Shown here: positions 22,054-30,948 of the stretch, one piece after another
Numbering within the stretch: the stretch's first letter is position 1
Layout: each line of letters opens with the position of its first letter
IMG/VR virus record: IMGVR_UViG_3300038701_003011
Location: 1-56,753 of that record
Strand: one strand, 5' to 3'
Source: a virus
DNA length: 56,753 nt
Translations under genes and position numbers: made by a program
The notes under the pieces: model-generated
Told to the model about the DNA's origin: nothing
Databases searched by the model: none
What the model saw: the letters and a program-made list of their open reading frames with translations, nothing else

Positions 22054-23259
22054 ATGTCTTTAGATTTAACCACTTTTGCAAGTGCCCTAAAACAGCACTA
22101 TACGGATGATAGAGTAGAGAATACTGTCTACAAAGACAATCCGCTTTTGGCTATGATGCCTAAGATGGAAAGCTTTGGCGGTAAAAACCTTCCAATTCCA
22201 ATCATATACGGAAACCCTCAGGGACGTTCTGCTACTTTTGCTACAGCTCAGGCTAATAAGACTAATTCTCAGTTGAAAGATTTCGTTTTAACTAGAGTTC
22301 GAGATTACTCTCTTGCTTCTATCGATAACGAAACTATGGAAGCTTCAAAAGGTAATGCTAATGCGTTCATCGAAGCTGCTACGACTGAAATCGATGGAGC
22401 TATTCACTCAGTTACTCGTTCACTAGCTGTTGCTATGTACGGAACTGGTTCTGGTTCTATTGGTCAAGTTAACGCTGGATTCACTGGCACAACTCTTCAG
22501 TTGAAAAACATCGAAGACGTTACTAACTACGAAGTTGGCATGGAGCTTGTTTTCTCTGCTACTGATGGCGGCGGAACTGTAAAGTCTGGTAATATTTCTG
22601 TTACTGGAGTAAACAGAGACACAGGAGCCATAACTGTTGATGCTGGTTCAGCTATTGACGGTGGAACTGGTCCTGCTACTGATGACTATATTTTTGTTCA
22701 AGGTGATTATGACCTTAAACTTTCTGGTCTTAGAGCTTGGATCCCAGATTCTGCTCCTACTTCTACTGCGTTTTTCTCTGTAGACAGAACTGCTGATGCT
22801 ACTCGTCTTGGTGGAATTCGATATGACGGTTCTGCTCAACCAATCGAAGAAGCTCTTGTAGACGCTGCTTCTAGAGTTGCTAGAGAAGGCGGAAAGCCTG
22901 AGTACTGTTTCTTGTCTTACGATAAGTTTGCAGATCTAGAAAAAGCACTTGGTTCTAAAGTTCAATACGTTGACCACAGAGTTTCTGCTGAAATCGGATT
23001 CCGAGGAATTCTTATTCACGGACCTCGTGGACCAATTAGAGTTATCCCTGATCAAAACTGCCCTTCTGACAGAGCTTTCATGCTTCAAATGAATGTTTGG
23101 AAATTGTACTCTCTTGGAAAGTGCCCTAAGATCTTGGATTCTGATGGTCTTAAAATGCTTAGAGATTCTAGCGCTGATAGCGTTGAAATCCGAGTAGGCT
23201 ACTACGCCCAAATGGGTTGCAGAGCTCCAGGTTATAACGTAAATATTCAGCTTGCATAG
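22054..23259 (+). CDS. Major capsid protein, 401 aa
   Basis: Follows the scaffold gene with GAGGAGACTACA before ATG, and is followed by a strong terminator. N-terminal TFASALKQHYTDDRVENTVYKDNPLLAMMPK is the typical start of a P22/T7-type HK97-fold capsid protein. Codon use switches here towards T-ending codons compared with neighbours, consistent with very high expression. A beta-rich insertion (residues about 150-240) could be a surface domain. Confidence 0.92.
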   Translation: MSLDLTTFASALKQHYTDDRVENTVYKDNPLLAMMPKMESFGGKNLPIPIIYGNPQGRSATFATAQANKTNSQLKDFVLTRVRDYSLASIDNETMEASKGNANAFIEAATTEIDGAIHSVTRSLAVAMYGTGSGSIGQVNAGFTGTTLQLKNIEDVTNYEVGMELVFSATDGGGTVKSGNISVTGVNRDTGAITVDAGSAIDGGTGPATDDYIFVQGDYDLKLSGLRAWIPDSAPTSTAFFSVDRTADATRLGGIRYDGSAQPIEEALVDAASRVAREGGKPEYCFLSYDKFADLEKALGSKVQYVDHRVSAEIGFRGILIHGPRGPIRVIPDQNCPSDRAFMLQMNVWKLYSLGKCPKILDSDGLKMLRDSSADSVEIRVGYYAQMGCRAPGYNVNIQLA

Positions 23260-23284
23260 AATAAGCAAATATAATCAATAGTTT

Positions 23285-23314
23285 ATAGGGAGACTTCGGT
23301 CTCTCTATTTTTTT
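23285..23314 (+). terminator. Strong intrinsic terminator after the capsid gene
   Basis: AGGGAGAC-TTCG-GTCTCTCT hairpin followed by A and seven T's. Eight-pair stem with a UUCG loop; it should end the capsid transcript. Confidence 0.9.
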
Positions 23315-23341
23315 GCCCTATGCTAATATCAGTCTTAATAT
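23313..23341 (+). promoter_or_regulatory. Possible promoter after the capsid terminator
   Basis: TTGCCC (23313-23318), 17-bp spacer, TAATAT (23336-23341). Placed between the terminator and the next virion genes, it would restart transcription. The -35 is weak. Confidence 0.45.
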
Positions 23342-23380
23342 AACTAATCTACATTATAGACACCCATCTTAGGAGGATTA

Positions 23381-23581
23381 GTGCTTAAAATGAATAATGG
23401 ATCTGAACGTACTTCCGATGATTTTAAAGAAGCTCTCGCAGAGCACCAGTCTGAGAAGCCTAAGAAAAAAAAGAAAAAACCTGTAAAGGAAAATGTCCTA
23501 GCCGAGGCTATGAAAGTGAAAAACATTGGGGACGGAATTCAACACGCCGCCTCCGCCATTGCCAAAAGTTATAAAAAATAG
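23381..23581 (+). CDS. Small lysine-rich protein, 66 aa (GTG start)
   Basis: TTAGGAGGATTA precedes GTG. The centre is very basic (EKPKKKKKKPVKEN) and the ends helical. Possibly a minor virion or DNA-binding protein; not recognised. Confidence 0.6.
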   Translation: MLKMNNGSERTSDDFKEALAEHQSEKPKKKKKKPVKENVLAEAMKVKNIGDGIQHAASAIAKSYKK

Positions 23582-23641
23582 AAAATAAACCAAAACCAGC
23601 GCTCCCTGCAATTAAGCAGCGAGACTAAATAGGAGAAAATC

Positions 23642-24013
23642 ATGGCAAGTAGAAATTTTAACAGAAGTCAAGCACTAGAAAAAGAAGTAAAAAGTCTTTA
23701 CGCAGATGTCGCCATTGGCGCCTCGGGAGCACCCACTGTAACCAAGGCTCTCGGCATCGCTAGTGTCGTTCGAAACGGAGCTGGAGACTATACAATTACT
23801 TTAGATGATAAATATGTTCGATTAATGCACGTAGATGTTCAGATTTTGGCTGCTTCTGCCGAAGACATTACTGCTCAACTAGCTGCTGAGGACGTTAATG
23901 GAGATAAAACGATTCAGGTATTGACTAAAGCCGCTGCTACTGAGGCTGATCCTTCAGACGGTGCTAGATTGCTTATCCGAATTGACCTTAAAAACTCTAC
24001 ATCTGGAGAGTAA
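23642..24013 (+). CDS. Virion protein candidate, 123 aa
   Basis: ATAGGAGAAAATC precedes ATG. Beta-rich body (ASVVRNGAGDYTITLDDKYV; VDVQILAASAEDITAQL) ending IRIDLKNSTSGE, resembling small capsid decoration or fibre-head domains. Lies two genes after the capsid gene. Function inferred from position only. Confidence 0.65.
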   Translation: MASRNFNRSQALEKEVKSLYADVAIGASGAPTVTKALGIASVVRNGAGDYTITLDDKYVRLMHVDVQILAASAEDITAQLAAEDVNGDKTIQVLTKAAATEADPSDGARLLIRIDLKNSTSGE

Positions 24014-24014
24014 T

Positions 24015-24299
24015 ATGGGTTTCTTAGACGATAAGAAAAACGCTGCTACTGTCATTATTCGAAAGATTACTGGCAGTGGCTCACCATCTTCGTATGATTC
24101 CATGAAGCAGGATAATGAAGAGATGAAGCAAGTTGCGATTAAAGACGGGGCGGAAGTTGATTCCGTTTCTGGATTAGACGCAGCTAGCGAAGAAATGATG
24201 CAGGCAATGGAACAGAAAAGTCCTGCTAAGTTTACCTCCGCGTTAAAAGCCTTTATTCAGATGTGTGAATACGAAGAAGATTCGCAAGAAGAAAATTAA
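24015..24299 (+). CDS. Hypothetical protein, 94 aa
   Basis: Start at 24015 with GGAGAG upstream (a longer frame from 23961 overlaps the previous gene). Helical, methionine-rich and acidic towards the end (MCEYEEDSQEEN). Followed by a terminator. Not recognised. Confidence 0.65.
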   Translation: MGFLDDKKNAATVIIRKITGSGSPSSYDSMKQDNEEMKQVAIKDGAEVDSVSGLDAASEEMMQAMEQKSPAKFTSALKAFIQMCEYEEDSQEEN

Positions 24300-24307
24300 A
24301 AACATTA

Positions 24308-24337
24308 AGCGGTTAGGGAGCCCCCTAGCTGCTTTTT
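24308..24337 (+). terminator. Intrinsic terminator
   Basis: TAGGG pairs with CCCTA within a longer imperfect AGCGG.../...CTGCT stem, followed by six T's. It separates the 94-aa gene from the adaptor gene. Confidence 0.75.
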
Positions 24338-24350
24338 TGCTGGAGGCTTA

Positions 24351-25037
24351 ATGTCTATTACCTTATTAGAACTACGAACACAATCAAGGCAGCGGGCAGA
24401 TCAAGAAGATTCCACGTTTATTACCGATACCGAGTTAAACTCCTACATTAACAACTCAATAGCAGAGCTGCATGATATTTTAGTTCAAGCCTACGGATCT
24501 GATTATTTCCTATCTGAGTTCAACTTCACCACGGTCCCAGATCAAACTGATTATACTTTACCGGAAGATCTGTATAAGCTTCGAGGAGTTGATGTAAAGT
24601 TAAATTCTGCCAACTGGGAAACAATTAGAAAGTTTAATTTTAATGAAAGGAATCGTTTAAATGATTTTGGCGTATGGAACATTTCTGGCTTTAGCGCTGT
24701 TCGGTATAGGGTTATGGGCAGTAGAATCCGGTTCAGCCCAGTGCCAGATGCAGCGGTACAAGCGCGATTGTGGTATGTGCCGGTCGCGGAAGTGCTCGTG
24801 TCAGACTCGGATGAATTAGTTGATTATAATGCTTACTCCGAGTATGTCATTGTAGATGCAGCAATTAAAATGATGGTTAAAGAAGAATCAGACCCTACTG
24901 TACTTGTAAAACAAAAAGCCGATTTAAAGAGAAGAATTGAAGAAGCTGCTAATAACCGGGACGCAGGTAATCCAGAATCCGTTACAGATGTTTATGCGGA
25001 AAATAATGATTACTTCTGGAGGAACAGTAGCTCATGA
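24351..25037 (+). CDS. Head-tail adaptor (tail tubular protein A-like), 228 aa
   Basis: The pattern SQRADQEDSTFITDTELNSYINNSIAELHDIL, FNFTTVPDQTDYTLPEDLYKLRGVDVKL and ARLWYVPVAEVLVSDSDEL is the well-known layout of the T7 gp11 / P22 gp4-type adaptor that docks under the portal. Length is usual. GGAGG precedes ATG. It overlaps the next gene (ATGA). Confidence 0.82.
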   Translation: MSITLLELRTQSRQRADQEDSTFITDTELNSYINNSIAELHDILVQAYGSDYFLSEFNFTTVPDQTDYTLPEDLYKLRGVDVKLNSANWETIRKFNFNERNRLNDFGVWNISGFSAVRYRVMGSRIRFSPVPDAAVQARLWYVPVAEVLVSDSDELVDYNAYSEYVIVDAAIKMMVKEESDPTVLVKQKADLKRRIEEAANNRDAGNPESVTDVYAENNDYFWRNSSS

Positions 25038-25348
25038 TTAGAGCATTTCGTAAGATAAAATCTACTATTCAAGAACTGAATCAGGTTCAAGAAAATATTG
25101 AGCAAACTTTACGGAGCGTGCTTCAAACGCCTATTTTAAATGGAGTGCTTTTGACAAATATAGACCTAGTAACTGGAGCGGTAAATAGAGTGCCCCATAA
25201 ACTAGGTAGAGAACTTCGAGGCTATTTTATAGTTAAAAAGAATTCGGCAGCAACAATATACGACACGCAAAGTAGTTTAAAAGCTGATGAAAACTTTTTA
25301 CTTCTCAATACTAGCGCCAACACGAATGTAAATATTTGGATTTTTTAA
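25034..25348 (+). CDS. Tail-associated virion protein, 104 aa
   Basis: N-terminal helix (KIKSTIQELNQVQENIEQTL) and a beta domain (AVNRVPHKLGRELRGYFIVKKNS, NFLLLNTSANTNVNIWIF). Small proteins ending in this IWIF strand pattern are common in podovirus tail clusters. Coupled to the adaptor gene. Confidence 0.65.
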   Translation: MIRAFRKIKSTIQELNQVQENIEQTLRSVLQTPILNGVLLTNIDLVTGAVNRVPHKLGRELRGYFIVKKNSAATIYDTQSSLKADENFLLLNTSANTNVNIWIF

Positions 25349-25357
25349 GGAGATAGT

Positions 25358-26548
25358 ATGTCTACGACCCCATTAATGAGCTTAGTGCTCCCTACCCCTA
25401 CGGTAACTACTGGACCCGAGTGGGCGGAGACTTTAAATACTGCTTTAGAACTAGTCGATTCTCATGATCACTCCGTCGGAAAAGGAACTAAAATTAACCC
25501 AAACGGGCTTGATATTAACAGTGATTTGCCTCTAGGGAGCAACAACTTAACAAACGCTAGATCCTTAAGAATGATTTCTAACGCCTCCGCAATTGGCGGC
25601 GCCGCAGATTTAAGAGCTCTTTACGCCGTGGGAAGTGAGCTTTATTACAATGACGGAATAGGTAACCAGGTTCAGCTGACCTCGAACGGAGGAATAAATG
25701 CTGCTTCGGTTGGAGGCTTTGGAGGAGATTACACTACATCTACGGCACTGGCTTCATATAGTTCAGTTAGCGCCACGTTTCTCTTTCAGCAAAATACAGG
25801 AATTAATGCAAACATCGATGCTGCCGAGCTTACAATAAGAGAAGCGGTTGCATCTGCCAATGCTGTAAAACTAAAAAGCCCTGCCAGTCTTGCGGCTTCT
25901 TATGATTTAACATTACTGACTGCTCTGCCTGCGTCCAAACTAGCTCTACTTGTAGACGCTTCTGGGAACCTAACTGCAGAAGAAATTACTTCGGCACAAT
26001 TAGGAGACAATGCTGTAATCCCTTCGGGAGCGATTATGCCGTATGCTGGCGCCTCTGCTCCGACTGGGTTTTTACTATGCGACGGCTCAGCAGTAAGTAG
26101 AACAACTTACGCAGCCCTATTTGCAGTTCTTGGAAACACTCACGGACAGGGCGATGGGTCTACAACTTTTAATATTCCAGATTATCGAGGAAGGTTTTTA
26201 CGCGGAACAGATGACATGGGCACCGGAGCTGGAGCGGCTGGGAGAGATCCAGATGCTGCAGGCAGAACGGCAATGAATACTGGAGGAAACGCTGGAAATA
26301 ATGTTGGGTCGGTGCAAGCTGACGCTACTGCCAAAAACGGACTAACTATTACAGACCCTGGACATAGCCATGACCAGTTTGATAACGTAGGCGGTACTGG
26401 CGGAGTAAATTTATCCGCTACAAACGCAGGATCTACTGCTGGCAGATCTTCGACTACAAGTACCGACCCCGCGGGAACTGTTTTAAACGCAGGAGATAAT
26501 GAAACGCGACCATTAAATGCTTATGTAAATTACATCATAAAAACTTAG
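25358..26548 (+). CDS. Tail fibre protein with phage tail-collar domain, 396 aa
   Basis: N-terminal virion-attachment part (LPTPTVTTGPEWAETLNTALELVDSHDHS), a beta shaft, then a tail-collar domain from about residue 223: SGAIMPYAGASAPTGFLLCDGS, GDGSTTFNIPDYRGRFLRG, and the C-terminal NETRPLNAYVNYIIKT. These are classic features of short fibre or receptor-binding tips. GGAGATAGT precedes ATG. It probably helps host recognition. Confidence 0.88.
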   Translation: MSTTPLMSLVLPTPTVTTGPEWAETLNTALELVDSHDHSVGKGTKINPNGLDINSDLPLGSNNLTNARSLRMISNASAIGGAADLRALYAVGSELYYNDGIGNQVQLTSNGGINAASVGGFGGDYTTSTALASYSSVSATFLFQQNTGINANIDAAELTIREAVASANAVKLKSPASLAASYDLTLLTALPASKLALLVDASGNLTAEEITSAQLGDNAVIPSGAIMPYAGASAPTGFLLCDGSAVSRTTYAALFAVLGNTHGQGDGSTTFNIPDYRGRFLRGTDDMGTGAGAAGRDPDAAGRTAMNTGGNAGNNVGSVQADATAKNGLTITDPGHSHDQFDNVGGTGGVNLSATNAGSTAGRSSTTSTDPAGTVLNAGDNETRPLNAYVNYIIKT

Positions 26549-26555
26549 GAGTAAC

Positions 26556-29519
26556 ATGGCTTTACAAAAAACAAAAGTGCCTATCTCCTTTGCCGAGGGT
26601 TTAGATACTAAAACTGATGATAAACAGACTCTGCCCACTAAGCTTTTAGAGCTTGAGAATGGTATTTTTAATAAAATAGGAAAAATTAATAAAAGATTTG
26701 GCTACGACATTTTACCTCAAACGATTGTAAACGAGTCTACCGAAGTATCCGAAGGTCGAGGACTCACCCGGTACAAAGATGAACTTGTGCTTTTTGACAG
26801 CACTAAATTATTATCCTATTTAGACGCAAATGAAACTTGGATAGAAAAGGGAGATCTAGTCTCAGTAACTACAAAAAACCAAGCCATTATCCGAAATCCA
26901 TATCAGCAATCCGGAGCCGATTTTGCCTCTAATGGCATAACCTCAATTTCCGTCTGGGAAGATTCTAGAGGCGGATGTCGGTATTCAGTTTTAGATGAAA
27001 GCTCTGGAACTTTTATTCTTTCGGACGCTGAGTTTACTGCTTCCGGCACAAATCCAAAAGTGTTTTTACTAGGAAATAATTTTGTCTTAACATACGTAAA
27101 TGGAACCGTCGTTTCCCGAAGAACTGTTTCAACGCTTACTCCGACTGTCTTAACTGCGGAGCTGGACATAATTACCAACTTAGATCCAGTAGATAAAGTG
27201 TATGACGGAGCGCTTATTAACGACCGACTATACTTTGTTTGGAACGCTAATGATGGCGGCGGCGCAGTTCGTATGCTTTATCTGCTTCCAATTACGTTTA
27301 CCGTAAGCACCAGCGCGGTGGAGCCTGGAGAAATTGCATCTACCTGTGCCACAATAACCAGTGATAGTTCGGACAACGTATGGGCAGTTTATTACGACGG
27401 GACGGACGTTAAAGCCTTTGCTTACAATAGTAATTTAGACACACAAGAAACTGCCCCCACATCACTAGAGACTGTTGCTAACATTAGAAACGTTACCGCT
27501 ATCGAAACCGACTCTGCAGACAATACTATTACTGCCTTTTACGAAGTATCTAATACTACCAGCGGAAACCCTGATAATTTTGTGAAGAAAAATACAATAA
27601 ACGCCGCCGCCTCAGTTGGCACTGCCTCCGTATTTAACCGTTCCGTAGGAATTGCCAGTAAATTATTTTCATATAATAACAATCAATATTTTATTCTTGT
27701 GCACGAGTCAGATCTGCAGTCTACGTATTTTGTATATTCCATATCCGGAGATATTGTTTCTAAAATTAGCACAAACGTTGCTGGAGGGTATACTGCTAAT
27801 AGCATCCTTCCCGAAGTTGTTGCCCTTTCTTCGGGAGTTTACAAAACTGCTTTACTTAGAAAGATTCAATTTATAAGCGAAAATGGAGATGCTTTTAGCC
27901 GCCTAGGAGTCGAAGCTACTAAATTTGACTTTACCGCCCCCAACAACTTTTTGACTGCTGAGCTAGGAAATAACCTCCACATAACTGGTGGGGCAATGCA
28001 GATGTACGACGGGCTATCCGCAGTAGAGCACGGTTTTTCCGTATTTCCAGAAAATGTATCTTTAGCAGAGGTTAATACTGGAGCAGGGACAATCCCTAAC
28101 GGAACTTACCAATACGCCGTCGTATATGCTTGGATAGACAACCAAGGACAGCTTCACAGAAGTGCTCCGTCTATAGCAGAGAGCATTACCGTGGCTGCTG
28201 GACCTTCGGATGTAGAAATTACTGCCCCCACACTACGAATTACAAAAAAAGAACAGGCGTTTTTAGAGGTATACCGAACAGAAGATGCTGGAACTGTATT
28301 TTATAAGGTAACTTCAGTAGATTCTCCGGTTTTTAATGATAAGACTGTAGATACTATAACTTTTACCGATGATGTAACTGACGCTGATTTAATTTCCAAC
28401 GAAATTTTATACACAACCGGAGGAGTGCTTGAAAACATTGCCGCTCCCGCTTCTAGTCTAATAACTACATTTAAATCGAGAGTAATTATAAATGATCAAG
28501 ACGATGAAAACGTTTTTAGGTATAGCAAAATACGAACTGAAGGATTCCCTGTAGAGTTTAATGATACACTAGCTAGGAGCATCGACAGCCGAGGGGGGGC
28601 ACTCACTGCCTTTAACGTGCTTGACGATAAGCTAATTCTTTTTAAGAAGTCAGCAATATTCTACACTGCCGGAGAAGGTCCTAATAACCTTGGGCTCCAG
28701 GACGATTTTCTTGATCCGTTATTAGTAACTTCGGACGTGGGGTGCATAGAGCCTAATTCTGTAGTAGAAACCCCTATTGGGCTCATGTTTCAAAGTAGAA
28801 AAGGCATATACCTATTAGACCGAAGCCTATCTACTCGGTACATTGGAGCCCCGGTAGAACGTTTTAATGATGTAGAAATTACATCTGCCACCCTTGTGCC
28901 TGACAGTAACGAGGTCCGATTTACTACTGCTAATAACTTGGCTCTTGTCTACAACTATTATTTTCAACAATGGAGTACATTTACTAACCACGAAGCACAG
29001 GGCGCAACTAGCTACGAAGATAAGTTCACTTTTGTAAAATTAGACGGTAGAGTTTACCAAGAAAATAGAAACAAATTTAGAGACGGGGCAGAGTTAATTA
29101 AACTAAAACTAGTTACTAGCTGGATGAAAATGGCGACCCTATCCGGGTACCAAAGAGTATATAAAGCTATGCTTCTTGGAGAGTTTTTATCTGACCACAA
29201 ATTGCTAGTTAAAGTCGGCTACGATTACAACACTTCGTTTACCCAAGAAACTCTTATAGATGCTGCCACGCTTTTAGCTACTAACAATTACGGAGACGGA
29301 ACCCCTTACGGATCTGGAGATACCTTATACGGAGGAGCTTATCAATTGTACCAATGGGAGCTTAGGTTTAAACGTCAAAAGTGCCAAAGCATTCGAATAT
29401 CTATAGAAGATGTTCAAGATTCTAATTTTGATGCAGGGTACAGTGTGTCAAGTTTAACGTTTGAAGTTGGAATTAAGCAAGGACTAAACCCTAACACTAG
29501 TAGATTTGGACCAGCATGA
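26556..29519 (+). CDS. Large tail tubular protein B-like / tail stabilisation protein, 987 aa
   Basis: N-terminal KTKVPISFAEGLDTKTDDKQTLPTKLLELENGIFNKIGKINKRFGYD is the conserved opening of podovirus tail nozzle or stabilisation proteins (T7 gp12-like); long beta-propeller-like repeats follow. DNVWAVYYDGTDVKAF, GLMFQSRKGIYLLDRS and QQWSTFTNHEAQ blades agree. The final part (about 850-987) is beta-rich. Size is within the family range. Coupled by ATGA to the GNAT-like gene. Confidence 0.82.
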   Translation: MALQKTKVPISFAEGLDTKTDDKQTLPTKLLELENGIFNKIGKINKRFGYDILPQTIVNESTEVSEGRGLTRYKDELVLFDSTKLLSYLDANETWIEKGDLVSVTTKNQAIIRNPYQQSGADFASNGITSISVWEDSRGGCRYSVLDESSGTFILSDAEFTASGTNPKVFLLGNNFVLTYVNGTVVSRRTVSTLTPTVLTAELDIITNLDPVDKVYDGALINDRLYFVWNANDGGGAVRMLYLLPITFTVSTSAVEPGEIASTCATITSDSSDNVWAVYYDGTDVKAFAYNSNLDTQETAPTSLETVANIRNVTAIETDSADNTITAFYEVSNTTSGNPDNFVKKNTINAAASVGTASVFNRSVGIASKLFSYNNNQYFILVHESDLQSTYFVYSISGDIVSKISTNVAGGYTANSILPEVVALSSGVYKTALLRKIQFISENGDAFSRLGVEATKFDFTAPNNFLTAELGNNLHITGGAMQMYDGLSAVEHGFSVFPENVSLAEVNTGAGTIPNGTYQYAVVYAWIDNQGQLHRSAPSIAESITVAAGPSDVEITAPTLRITKKEQAFLEVYRTEDAGTVFYKVTSVDSPVFNDKTVDTITFTDDVTDADLISNEILYTTGGVLENIAAPASSLITTFKSRVIINDQDDENVFRYSKIRTEGFPVEFNDTLARSIDSRGGALTAFNVLDDKLILFKKSAIFYTAGEGPNNLGLQDDFLDPLLVTSDVGCIEPNSVVETPIGLMFQSRKGIYLLDRSLSTRYIGAPVERFNDVEITSATLVPDSNEVRFTTANNLALVYNYYFQQWSTFTNHEAQGATSYEDKFTFVKLDGRVYQENRNKFRDGAELIKLKLVTSWMKMATLSGYQRVYKAMLLGEFLSDHKLLVKVGYDYNTSFTQETLIDAATLLATNNYGDGTPYGSGDTLYGGAYQLYQWELRFKRQKCQSIRISIEDVQDSNFDAGYSVSSLTFEVGIKQGLNPNTSRFGPA

Positions 29520-29842
29520 GTATGTACGCCGATTACGTTTTAGAAAGAGAAGGAAAGCGGGTATTAGAAACCGACCACGGATTTGCCACGTTTTCAGTAA
29601 AACAAGACTACATATATATAGAGGATATATACGTAATTCCTGAAAAAAGAAAAAAGGGAGCCGCCTCTTTTTTTGTAGATTCTATCGTAGCTGAATACAA
29701 GACAGAGAATATAACTAAATTAATAGGAAGCGTAGATTTAAGCTCAAACGGAGCCAGAGAAAGTATGTTAGCGATTTTGCAGTATGGATTTAAACCTCTA
29801 AGCTACGAATCAGAATTACTATATTTTATTAAGGAGATATAA
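29516..29842 (+). CDS. GNAT-like acetyltransferase within the virion gene cluster, 108 aa
   Basis: Strands ATFSVKQDYIYIEDIYVIPEKRKKGAASFFVDSIV correspond to GNAT strand 4, the acetyl-CoA loop (KRKKGAA) and helix 3; the C-terminal LQYGFKPLSYESELLYFIKEI matches the last GNAT strands. The N-terminus is short. Podovirus tail clusters sometimes contain such a gene of unknown purpose. Overlaps both neighbours by a few bases. Confidence 0.65.
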   Translation: MSMYADYVLEREGKRVLETDHGFATFSVKQDYIYIEDIYVIPEKRKKGAASFFVDSIVAEYKTENITKLIGSVDLSSNGARESMLAILQYGFKPLSYESELLYFIKEI

Positions 29843-30948
29843 TGGGAAAAGCTGTTAAAAAAATAGGTTCAGCCGCAGGAGCCGTAGGGGGCGCGATGTC
29901 TCCGCTTGGAATTGCGGGAGCTATCCCTGGAGCAAAAATTGGAGAAAAAATTGGAGGAATGGTAGGTAAATTGGGTGGCGGACTACCTACAGCTAAACCT
30001 GGCTCTGGAGAAGCTGCAGCAAGAGCAATTCAGGCTCAGCCTTTTGATGTTTCTAAATCAGTAGAAAAATTTAGTGGGCAAGCAGCAGCCCAGCAGGGCT
30101 TGGCAGAAAACCGGCAGGCAGCAGTGGGCGCCCAGGGAGCCGCGCTTCGAAATCAACTAACCGAAACAGCTGCGGGCAGAGGTCCTTCTTTGGCAGAAGC
30201 TCAAATGAAGCAGACTCAGGATAGAAATTTATCCCAGCAACTTGCTGCGGCAGCTTCTCAACGGGGAGGGAGTCCGGCTGCGCTACAACGTCAACTTGCA
30301 CGTCAACAAGCTTCTGCCGGGCAAGAGTTGGTACAGCAGTCCGGAGTTGCTAGAATGCAGGAAGCTCAGCAAGCTCAGCAACTTTTGGGACAACAAGTGG
30401 CTCAAGAGCAAGCGGCTGCCGATCAAGCAGTTAATAATTATTTAAATCTAGGCTTTAACATGGAACAAGCGCAAGCAAAAGCGTTGCAAGATCTAGAAAC
30501 GCTAAGGCAAGGCGCGAGAGCTGGACAAGCCGCTTTGCAAACTCAGGCTAGTGTTGCTAATCAACAATCTCAATCTAATCTCTTAGGCGGACTAATCGGG
30601 GGAGCAGGGTCCTTGCTTGCCATGTCCGATAAAAATCAAAAGAAAAATATTAAAAATGCAAAAAAGGACACAGCCTCTTTTTTGAATGCGCTTTCGGCTC
30701 AAAAGTATGACTACAAAGATAATTCTAAATCAGGAACCTCTAAAGGGAAAAACTATGGTATAATGGCTCAGGATTTGGAAAAAAGCGCCATGGGAAAAAG
30801 TCTTGTAGTGGACACCACTGAAGGAAAAATGATAGATACCCGCAAAGGTTTTGGTGCCGCGCTCGCAGGAATGGCGGAGTTAAATCAAAGAACTGCTGAA
30901 CTGGAGAGAGCATTGAAGAAACGAAAAATGAAGAAGGGGAAAGCATAA
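29842..30948 (+). CDS. Internal virion protein with S74-type C-terminal chaperone domain, 368 aa
   Basis: Glycine/alanine-rich start (MGKAVKKIGSAAGAVGGAM), a Q/A-rich helical body, then a hydrophobic GGLIGGAGSLLA. From Ser262 (MSDKNQKKNIKNAKKD, ... AQKYDYKDN, NYGIMAQDLEKSAMGKSLV, and a terminal coiled coil) it matches the S74 intramolecular chaperone, which cleaves itself at the S-D site after helping trimers fold. In podoviruses related proteins are ejected with DNA. The N-terminal function is inferred. Confidence 0.75.
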   Translation: MGKAVKKIGSAAGAVGGAMSPLGIAGAIPGAKIGEKIGGMVGKLGGGLPTAKPGSGEAAARAIQAQPFDVSKSVEKFSGQAAAQQGLAENRQAAVGAQGAALRNQLTETAAGRGPSLAEAQMKQTQDRNLSQQLAAAASQRGGSPAALQRQLARQQASAGQELVQQSGVARMQEAQQAQQLLGQQVAQEQAAADQAVNNYLNLGFNMEQAQAKALQDLETLRQGARAGQAALQTQASVANQQSQSNLLGGLIGGAGSLLAMSDKNQKKNIKNAKKDTASFLNALSAQKYDYKDNSKSGTSKGKNYGIMAQDLEKSAMGKSLVVDTTEGKMIDTRKGFGAALAGMAELNQRTAELERALKKRKMKKGKA

